From positions 186,001 through 250,000 of the forward strand of contig JAWLHU010000008.1 in assembly GCA_041690255.1 (NCBI GenBank): 64,000 nt of DNA, in the 5' to 3' direction. A model generated the notes under the pieces. It worked only from the letters and a program-made list of their open reading frames with translations. It was not told the DNA's origin and searched no databases. The DNA comes from JAWLHU01 sp041690255. Its GTDB lineage: Bacteria; Bacillota; Sulfobacillia; Symbiobacteriales; Symbiobacteriaceae. Made by a program: the position numbers and the translations under genes. How positions within the stretch are numbered: the first letter of the stretch is position 1; each line of letters opens with the position of its first letter. Shown here in pieces: positions 58,380 to 64,000 of this stretch.

Positions 58380-58982
58380 TCACTGGAGCAGGGAGAGATC
58401 GATAATCGTATAATCGCAGCGGTAGACGAACAAGGCCTTGTCGTCAATGCGGAACATCGTGGACTTGTCGATCTTGGTGGCGAAGTACGAGACGTCGTTG
58501 CCTACAAACGTCGCCAGCGGCTTGCCGGACTGAGACCGGATCATGATCAGGAACCGCTGACCGGTCGTCAGGTTCTTCATCTCGTTGACCATGCGGTTAA
58601 TGAACGGCACCGAACGATCGTGGTTTGTCACATCGACGGTCTTGGCATATTCATCGAAGACGTCAACGAGCCCTTGCTCCCGCATGATCAGCGAGCTACC
58701 GACGTGAAGCATGCTCTTCCCGCCCACGGTCAGGTTGATCACGCTGGACTTTTCGACCGTCGTCCCTTCCTTGTCAGCGATAGCGAACTTGTTCTCCGGC
58801 GAGATATCGACCGACTTGCCGGTCACCCGGTCGATGATATTGCTCTCCTCGTCATAGGTCTGAATAACCGCTTCCCGCCCTTTGAAGGCGCTCTTAATGT
58901 TACTGAAGTCCTGCTCGAATACGTTGCAGCCAGAGACCAGTGCCAGGGTGATTACGAGGACCAGAACCTTTACCGCTTTCAT
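58380..58982 (-). CDS. lipoprotein, possibly DUF5052 family
   Basis: A 200-residue lipoprotein (LALVSGC, Cys ~19). The body begins with FKGREAVIQTYDEESNIIDRV and contains SSVINLTVGGKSMLHVGSSL, all predicted beta. It resembles DUF5052 lipoproteins of Firmicutes in the opening 'vqtYDe.g' pattern; assignment is tentative and function unknown. ATG at 58982 with GGAGCG ten bases upstream; ATG 59000 is an alternative. Confidence 0.75.
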   Translation of the reverse strand: MKAVKVLVLVITLALVSGCNVFEQDFSNIKSAFKGREAVIQTYDEESNIIDRVTGKSVDISPENKFAIADKEGTTVEKSSVINLTVGGKSMLHVGSSLIMREQGLVDVFDEYAKTVDVTNHDRSVPFINRMVNEMKNLTTGQRFLIMIRSQSGKPLATFVGNDVSYFATKIDKSTMFRIDDKALFVYRCDYTIIDLSLLQ

Positions 58983-59313
58983 GGCATTGTTTCGCTCCAT
59001 TTCCCGATGAGTGGGACCAAAAAGCCGCCGCACTCATGAGGAAGCGGCGGCTGCGAGCCCGATAGATGTCGGGCGGACTGGTGGTGACCTCCTTCACCTT
59101 CCAGCCGTCGGTTGTCTTCTGGACCACCGCCCAGCGATGGTTCACACCCGAGTTCCAGTCACCGCCCGGGTTCTCACCCAGGTCGACCTTCACCTCGAAG
59201 TATACGGTGGGCAGGCTCTCAACGACGATCCCCTTGAGAGGCTTGCTCTCCACCTTGGGCTGTTCCGCCGCCTGTGAGGTAGCCTGGGGCTTCTCTTGTG
59301 GGGCCTCGATCCA
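58900..59313 (-). pseudogene. 5'-truncated extracytoplasmic domain fragment (DUF4829-like)
   Basis: Directly after an in-frame TAG at 59314-59316, the frame reads a Gln/Glu/Pro/Ala linker (EAPQEKPQATSQAAEQPKVE) and then a folded-looking piece VVESLPTVYFEVKVDLGE and GWKVKEVTTSPP, like the end of DUF4829-type secreted domains. There is no signal peptide or start, and the C-terminal ~50 residues run into the next lipoprotein gene. This looks like the tail of a lost lipoprotein gene. GTG 59253 could in theory start a 117-residue product. Confidence 0.5.
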
Positions 59314-59386
59314 CTACCTCTCCGCAAGATTCCCCACAGGTAAGACTTTCGTAAGAGCGAAGCGAGTTTCCTGCTGGGCGCGAAGA

Positions 59387-59415
59387 GGCGGACCCCAGGA
59401 GATCTGAGGTCCGCC
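59387..59415 (-). terminator. hairpin after terC
   Basis: GGCGGACC/GGTCCGCC arms with a 13-nt loop; on the minus strand followed by TCTTCG. Moderate strength. Confidence 0.6.
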
Positions 59416-59435
59416 CGTCTCTTTCTAGTGGCACA

Positions 59436-60383
59436 TTACTCTTCGGCCTCGGCCTCCTGTGCCTTCTTCTCGGGGATCAGGAGCGAGGCGAGGATCGAGA
59501 TTGTAATCACGCTCAGGACGACCGAGAGCGAGATCGCGATATCCACATGGACACCGAAGGGGAGGGCGAGCATCTTCAGGCCAATGAACGCCAGCACGAC
59601 CGCCAGACCGACCTTGAGGAAGCGAAACTTGTGGATGATGCCGGCCAGGAGGAAGTAGAGCGCCCGCAGGCCGAGAATGGCGAAGACGTTCGAGGTGAGA
59701 ATAATGAACGGGTCACGGCTGACACCCATGACAGCCGGAATCGAGTCCACCGCGAAGATCAGGTCGGTCGCCTCGACCATGACGATCGCCATGCCCAGCA
59801 GGGTCAGCATGGTCTTACCGTTCCGCTTGGTCAGGATCTTGTTGCCGTCAAAGTCCGGGTAGGCGGGCAGGATCTTGGCAGCGATCTTGTAGATCTTGTT
59901 ATCCTCGAGCGACTGCTCCTCCTCGTCACCACCACGCAGCATCTTGTACCCGGTGACAACCAGGAAGGCGCCGAAGAGCGGCAGGAGCCAGCTAAAGCGC
60001 TCCACCAGGCCAACGCCCAGGAAGATCAGAATGCCGCGCATGACAATAGCGCCAATAATGCCCCAGGCCAGTGCCCGGTGCTGCAGGCCACCCCTGATCT
60101 TGAAGAAGCCAAAGATCAGGGCGATCACGAAGATGTTATCAATGCTCAAGGCCTTCTCCAGCGTGTAGCCAGCCAGGTACTCCATCCACAGTTCAGAGCC
60201 ATACTGCCAGTATACGTAGCCGCTGAAGGCGAGGGCGATCGCAATCCAGGCCACAGAGGTCCAGGCCGCTTCCTTCAAGCTGATCTCGTGGTCGTCCTTG
60301 TGCAGGACGAAGAGGTCAAGCCAGGTAGCGAAGGCCACGAAGCCGAGGAAGGCAATCAACTCAATCATATGCATGCCGTACAT
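59436..60383 (-). CDS. TerC/Alx-family manganese exporter-like membrane protein
   Basis: A 315-residue membrane protein with about nine helices. Family signatures: ALSIDNIFVIALIFGFFKI and VEATDLIFAVDSIPAVMGV (paired acidic residues likely binding metal). An extra soluble loop lies in the middle (DEEEQSLEDNKIYK). Alx in E. coli and MeeF/MeeY in B. subtilis export Mn2+ or metalate exported enzymes. ATG at 60383 with AAAGGTGAG; GTG 60395 overlaps that signal. A Mn2+ riboswitch in its leader supports a manganese role directly. Confidence 0.93.
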   Translation of the reverse strand: MYGMHMIELIAFLGFVAFATWLDLFVLHKDDHEISLKEAAWTSVAWIAIALAFSGYVYWQYGSELWMEYLAGYTLEKALSIDNIFVIALIFGFFKIRGGLQHRALAWGIIGAIVMRGILIFLGVGLVERFSWLLPLFGAFLVVTGYKMLRGGDEEEQSLEDNKIYKIAAKILPAYPDFDGNKILTKRNGKTMLTLLGMAIVMVEATDLIFAVDSIPAVMGVSRDPFIILTSNVFAILGLRALYFLLAGIIHKFRFLKVGLAVVLAFIGLKMLALPFGVHVDIAISLSVVLSVITISILASLLIPEKKAQEAEAEE

Positions 60384-60465
60384 GAAACCGCTCACCTTTC
60401 TTAGTAGGTCTGCGTAGGATCCGATTCGGCAGTTCCGGCCGCTTGGCTCCGTCTCCCCATGCGGG

Positions 60466-60525
60466 CAAACAAAAGGGACACGACAAGCTTAGTTCCAGAA
60501 GGAACCAAGGTCTTGCCATGTCCCA
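60466..60525 (-). terminator. riboswitch-controlled intrinsic terminator before terC
   Basis: On the minus strand GGGACATGGCAAG (60513-60525) pairs over 13 bp, with two G-U wobbles, with CTTGTCGTGTCCC (60475-60487), then TTTTGTTT. The ascending arm contains the GGCAAG that closes the riboswitch aptamer, so aptamer and terminator exclude each other. Confidence 0.85.
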
Positions 60526-60614
60526 GAAGCTCTGGCGACCGAAACAGCCGGGGGCTTATCACCCGCAATGACCGACTGTATCACCTGATTGACTCAGGCC
60601 GGCTACTCCCCTTG
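60505..60614 (-). ncRNA. yybP-ykoY manganese riboswitch
   Basis: Read on the minus strand, the RNA begins CAAGGGGAGTAGCC and ends GGCAAGACCTTGG, the two most conserved blocks of yybP-ykoY aptamers, about 110 nt apart with two internal hairpin regions between them. It lies about 120 nt before terC. This class binds Mn2+ and turns on Mn exporters; Mn2+ would favour the aptamer and prevent the overlapping terminator. Confidence 0.94.
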
Positions 60615-60658
60615 AGTAGGCTATAACTGCTGCTTTGGTAGCATAGAAACTGACGTTT

Positions 60659-60687
60659 AGTATACAGGGCATCCGCGATTCTGTAAA
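60659..60687 (-). promoter_or_regulatory. SigA-type promoter for riboswitch-terC transcript
   Basis: On the minus strand TTTACA (60682-60687), 17-base spacer, TATACT (60659-60664). Transcription would start near 60652. From here to 60910 I see no gene. Confidence 0.7.
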
Positions 60688-60910
60688 GTCCATAAGATCC
60701 AATCACCGTGTGCCTGGTACCGGGCCAGTACCGGGCAGGCTCTCCCTCGCGGCCAGAGAGCCGTCTATGTAGTCTCAAGCGACATCTCGGGCCGTTCTCC
60801 GTCGGCATATTCCAGCCCAATTCGGTAGAGGGTTCGACCGCGCTGGCACCCACCTCTATGAGCGCAAGCGGAGCCCCATTGGTTCGCTCTCCGATCAAAC
60901 CAGAGACAGC

Positions 60911-60934
60911 GGCCCTGGCGAATCAGCCAGGGCC
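60911..60934 (-). terminator. terminator after tldE
   Basis: Perfect 9-bp arms GGCCCTGGC/GCCAGGGCC with a 6-nt loop, 64 bp after the tldE stop; U-tract weak. Confidence 0.7.
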
Positions 60935-60997
60935 AGCAGATCCGGATCCACCGAAATGCCAGTGGCGAGGGTCCGGCAGGGCGGTGAGCTCCATACT

Positions 60998-62350
60998 CTA
61001 TCGCCCGGCGACGGCCAGGCTTTTGATTCGCAGAGTCGGAGCGCCCAGATACCCGGCGAGGCCCGGGCTGAACTCCAGGTCGGCACCCGCCTCCTCAACC
61101 TCCTGCAGGAGGGTGAAGAAGTTGCCCGCCACCGTGATCTGGTTGACCGGCCGGACGATCTTGCCACCCTTGACGTAATAGCCGCTCGCCGCCAGGGAGA
61201 AGTCGCCTGAGACGGCGTTCGCACCGGAGTGGAGCCCCTGCAGGCTGGTTATGATCACCGCCTCCTCCGTCGCAGCGACCATCTCCTCGAAGGAGAGTGC
61301 ACCAGGCTTCAGGTAGAGGTTCGATGGCGCAATGCCCACTGCCCCCTTGTACGAAGCCTTCGCCCCATGGCCGGTTGACGGGACGGCATCCACCGCGGCG
61401 GCCTTCAGGTTGTAAAGGAAGGCGTTCAGCCTACCCCCTTCAATCAGGCTGACCCGCCGGGACGGCACGCCCTCGCTGTCGAAAGATCGGCTGGCAAAGC
61501 CCCCGGCCAGGAAGGGATCATCGATCAGGGTGACAGCCTCGCTGGCGATCACCTGGCCAAGCTTCCCCTTCAGGAGGGAGCGCCCCTTCTGGACATTCTC
61601 CGCCGAGAAGATCCCGACGAAGGCGGCCAGGAGGCTGGCGGCGGCGTCGCGGCGCAGGAGGATCGGGTAGGCACCGCTCTCCAGGGGCTCAGCACCCAGG
61701 TAGGAGAGCGCCTCGTCCACGACCTCCCTCGCCAGGGCCCCCGGATCCACCCCGCCAAGATCAGCGACTGGCAGAAAGCGAATGGCGGTCTTGGAGTCGC
61801 CGCCCTCACGGACGACCAGGCGCACCAGCAGCATGCTCCGGTTCAGCTTCTCGCCGCGCTCCAGGCCCCGGGTGTTGGCAATCAGTCGCTCGGTGGTGAC
61901 CGCCTCCATTTGGCAGGGGTTGACCAGGGCGACTCGGGGATCGGCTGCATAGCAGGCGGCGTCGATCTCCTTCAGCAGGGCGATCCGCTCCTCCGGGGTG
62001 ATCCGGTCGAGGGTCTCGCTGAAGAGGTCCAGGGTCTCGTAGGTGAAGGGGCCTGCGAAGAGCGGCACCTCCTCCGTACTGTCAATCACGTTCGATGAAG
62101 CCTGCGCACCATCCAACAGCATCTCGATGGCGGAGTCATCGATCAGTTCGGTGTAGGCGTAGCCCATCTTCCCGTTCAGCCGGCCGCGGAAGGCGAGACC
62201 GCCATCGACGGCGATCGTGTACCGGTCGATCTCGCCCTTGAAGATATTCCCGCTGAAGCGGTTGGTCGACTGGTAGAAGATCTCCATGTCGGTGAAGCCC
62301 AGGGCGGCGCCGCGGGCGAAGAGCGCTTCCTTCAACGCATGTAGATTCAT
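60998..62350 (-). CDS. tldE: TldE/PmbA-family protein
   Basis: A 450-residue subunit of the TldD/TldE protease. It has the paired-domain fold of the family (SGNIFKGEIDRYTIAVDGGL; VTLIDDPFLAGGFASRSFDS; LHSGANAVSGDFSLAASGYY) but lacks the HExxxH zinc motif, as is normal for TldE. With TldD it degrades unfolded peptides and in some bacteria matures modified peptides such as microcin B17. ATG at 62350 behind AAGGGGAAG; begins 2 bp after the tldD stop. Confidence 0.93.
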   Translation of the reverse strand: MNLHALKEALFARGAALGFTDMEIFYQSTNRFSGNIFKGEIDRYTIAVDGGLAFRGRLNGKMGYAYTELIDDSAIEMLLDGAQASSNVIDSTEEVPLFAGPFTYETLDLFSETLDRITPEERIALLKEIDAACYAADPRVALVNPCQMEAVTTERLIANTRGLERGEKLNRSMLLVRLVVREGGDSKTAIRFLPVADLGGVDPGALAREVVDEALSYLGAEPLESGAYPILLRRDAAASLLAAFVGIFSAENVQKGRSLLKGKLGQVIASEAVTLIDDPFLAGGFASRSFDSEGVPSRRVSLIEGGRLNAFLYNLKAAAVDAVPSTGHGAKASYKGAVGIAPSNLYLKPGALSFEEMVAATEEAVIITSLQGLHSGANAVSGDFSLAASGYYVKGGKIVRPVNQITVAGNFFTLLQEVEEAGADLEFSPGLAGYLGAPTLRIKSLAVAGR

Positions 62351-62352
62351 GG

Positions 62353-63744
62353 CTACTTCCCCTTTCTGCCGCCAACCGTGATCTCGCTGACGCGGATCAT
62401 GGGCTGGCCCACGTTGACCGGAATGGAGCCGCTGGCGGAGCCGCACATGCCCTGGCCGTGAGCCAGGTTGCTGCTGACCATGTCCACCTTGGAGAGGGTA
62501 TCGAAGCCGGTGCCGATCAGGGTCGCGCCCCGGACCGGCTCGGCTATCTTGCCGTTCCGGACAATGTAGCCCTCCCGAATGGCGAAGTTGTACTCCCCTG
62601 TGGCCGGGTTGACAGAACCGCCACCCATATACTTCGCATAGATACCGAACTCTGTACTACCGATGATCTCATCCGGCGTGCTGGTACCCGGGGCAATATA
62701 GGTGTTGGTCATGCGGGAGGTGGGGGCGAACTTGTAGGACTGGCGCCGGGAGGAGCCGGTGGGCGCCATTTCCATGCGCCGGCCGTTCAGTTTATCGATC
62801 AGGTAGCCCTTCAGCACGCCGTTCTCGATCAGGACGTTCCTGCGGCAGAGGGCGCCCTCGTCGTCGAAGTTCTGGGAGCCCCAGAGGTTGGGGAGAGTAC
62901 CGTCATCAATATAGGTGACGATAGATGGCGCGATCTGCTGACCGATCTTGTCGGCGAAGACCGAGGCCTTCTTGGCGACCGATGTCGCCTCCAGGCCGTG
63001 GCCGCACGCCTCGTGGAAGATCACACCGCCGAACTCGTTGTCAATGATCACCGGGAAGCGCCCGCTGGGGCACTCGTCGGCGTGGAGCATGGTGACGGCG
63101 GTGCGGGCGGCCTCCCGGGCGTAGTGTCTCACATCGATCGTGTCATAGAACTCGAAGCCCATGTGGGCGCCCGGTCCGTAGAACCCGGTCTGGGACTGTG
63201 ATCCGTTCGATGCGACCGCAGTGACTGCCAGCCGGGTCCGAATCCGCCGGTCCTCGACATAGGTCCCCTCGGAGTTGGCGATCAGGACCTCCTGGTCCTC
63301 ATCCAGATAGCGAACCATGGCCTGGGTGATCTCGTCGCTGTAGGCGCGGGCGGCGGCGTAGGCCTCCCGCATCACCGCGGCCTTGCGGGCCTGGTCGACA
63401 TCGATCGGGTTGACCTGGATCCCGTGAAGCCCGGGGGAGGGGGCTACCATGAGGTCAAGGGTCAGGCCGCCCTGCCGGCTCCCCTTCACAGCCTGGGCTG
63501 CCTGGAGCACAATGGGGAGGAGACGTTCCCGGTCGTGCTCGTTGGTGTATGCGTATACCGAGTTGAGCCCGTTGAAGATCCGGATTCCCACGCCGAAGTC
63601 CCGGCCGGCCACGGACTCCTCCAGCACGCCCCCTGTCAGGTTCATGCTGGTGTTCCGCTTCCGCTCCACGAAGATCTCCGCAAAGTCGCCGCCCGTGGAG
63701 AGCGCCGCTGCAATCAGGTCCTGGATCAGCACCTTGTTGAGCAC
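62353..63744 (-). CDS. tldD: metalloprotease TldD
   Basis: A 463-residue catalytic partner of TldE. Zinc motif HEACGHGLEA at ~residue 250 (HExxxH); family segments VAGRDFGVGIRIFNGLNSVY and GTLPNLWGSQNFDDEG; the C-terminal half has GGGSVNPATGEYNFAI and MCGSASGSIPVNVGQP. It cleaves short unfolded peptides inside the chamber formed with TldE. GTG at 63744 behind GAAGGAGGATG. No modified-peptide biosynthesis genes are near, so a housekeeping role is likely. Confidence 0.95.
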   Translation of the reverse strand: MLNKVLIQDLIAAALSTGGDFAEIFVERKRNTSMNLTGGVLEESVAGRDFGVGIRIFNGLNSVYAYTNEHDRERLLPIVLQAAQAVKGSRQGGLTLDLMVAPSPGLHGIQVNPIDVDQARKAAVMREAYAAARAYSDEITQAMVRYLDEDQEVLIANSEGTYVEDRRIRTRLAVTAVASNGSQSQTGFYGPGAHMGFEFYDTIDVRHYAREAARTAVTMLHADECPSGRFPVIIDNEFGGVIFHEACGHGLEATSVAKKASVFADKIGQQIAPSIVTYIDDGTLPNLWGSQNFDDEGALCRRNVLIENGVLKGYLIDKLNGRRMEMAPTGSSRRQSYKFAPTSRMTNTYIAPGTSTPDEIIGSTEFGIYAKYMGGGSVNPATGEYNFAIREGYIVRNGKIAEPVRGATLIGTGFDTLSKVDMVSSNLAHGQGMCGSASGSIPVNVGQPMIRVSEITVGGRKGK

Positions 63745-63878
63745 GGTTCATCCTCCTTCTGGGTCGCCTGTCCATAATAATTAGCGGTGTAAAGTACCTT
63801 CTCCTTCGAATGCGATGAAATGCCGGAACAGAATCGGGTATCCGTGACGTCTTAAGGGTATCAAACGATCAGGGAGGG

Positions 63879-64000
63879 ATGATGGTGAAGGTGCGACTGC
63901 TCTGGATGCTGCTCCTGATCCTGACTCTCTCGGCCTGCGCCCGCCCCGCCCCGATGGCCGAAGCCCCGGCAGTGGGGGTGCTGAAAGAGGCGCAGGTCTT
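63879..64000 (+). CDS. lipoprotein gene start, cut by window end
   Basis: Forty codons are visible. ATG 63879 (or 63882) follows GGGAGGG and encodes a signal peptide, VRLLWMLLLILTLSAC, with lipobox LSAC (Cys ~23), then an Ala/Pro-rich linker (ARPAPMAEAPAVG). It is divergent from tldD. The functional domain lies outside the window, so no role can be given. Confidence 0.75.
   Translation, partial: MMVKVRLLWMLLLILTLSACARPAPMAEAPAVGVLKEAQV

Noticed and set aside
60581..60898. 105-codon minus-strand frame upstream of terC
   Set aside because: It runs through the promoter and the riboswitch start; no ribosome binding site and no motif.

Overview
The window looks like a piece of a high-GC, endospore-lineage Firmicute, most like Symbiobacterium or a close relative (inference from gene content, not from a database search). 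The clues are the Firmicute gene orders rapZ-glmR-whiA and cdaA-cdaR-glmM, a Rex repressor, a GerMN protein, frequent GTG/TTG starts behind AGGAGG-type ribosome binding sites, and three Firmicute-style leader RNAs: a T-box before DAHP synthase, a glmS ribozyme before glmS, and a yybP-ykoY manganese riboswitch before terC. No rRNA, tRNA, CRISPR array, insertion sequence or complete prophage was seen.

Layout. 1-3.9 kb: envelope operon of DUF4097 repeat proteins, an ABC-2 transporter and SHOCT-like proteins. 3.9-5.4 kb: T-box-controlled DAHP synthase/chorismate mutase fusion. 5.4-17.6 kb: mixed single genes (holin-like membrane protein, HAD phosphatase, a Lys/Gly repeat protein, a PEP-utilising enzyme with rifampicin phosphotransferase architecture, Nudix, MFS, CAAX protease, an ECF sigma/anti-sigma pair, glucokinase, HD nucleotidase, DMT exporter). 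17.7-23.3 kb: PHP-rapZ-glmR-X-whiA, where X fuses a degenerate PTS enzyme I N-domain to a class II aldolase. 23.4-24.6 kb: a TPR protein followed by a 41-residue secreted peptide gene, resembling a Rap-Phr cassette. 24.6-37.2 kb: M20 hydrolase, polyprenyl synthase, Rex, c-di-AMP cyclase operon with glmM, an orphan NLPA lipoprotein, and glmS behind its ribozyme.

37.2-39.1 kb is a decayed accessory patch: a possible ECF-sigma remnant, an intact actinobacterial-looking GNAT gene, a frameshifted FAD oxidoreductase fragment, an orphan hairpin and a PadR-like remnant just before chrA. 40.5-48.8 kb: a PhnD-like lipoprotein, histidine kinase and response regulator, followed by a TtrB/NrfD/TtrA-like molybdopterin oxidoreductase (tetrathionate or arsenate respiration). 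48.8-57.3 kb: an arsenic island of rhodanese lipoprotein, ArsP-type permease, thioredoxin-like protein, ACR3, CC/Se-motif protein, phosphoesterase, ArsR, ArsM, MarR, a fused ArsN2-ArsN1-like acetyltransferase and an MFS exporter. Three sites of the form ATATRA-N8-TYATAT link arsR, the permease/thioredoxin region and the rhodanese gene as a likely ArsR regulon. 57.3-64 kb: double GNAT, lipoprotein, TerC, the TldE/TldD pair and the start of another lipoprotein gene.

Two themes run through the window. Amino-sugar and cell-wall control appears as GlmS with ribozyme, GlmM, GlmR, RapZ and CdaA/CdaR within about 18 kb. Metal(loid) handling appears as arsenic resistance, chromate transport, manganese-controlled TerC and possible arsenate or tetrathionate respiration. 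The least expected items are the enzyme I-aldolase fusion, the TPR/secreted-peptide pair and the fused arsenic acetyltransferase.
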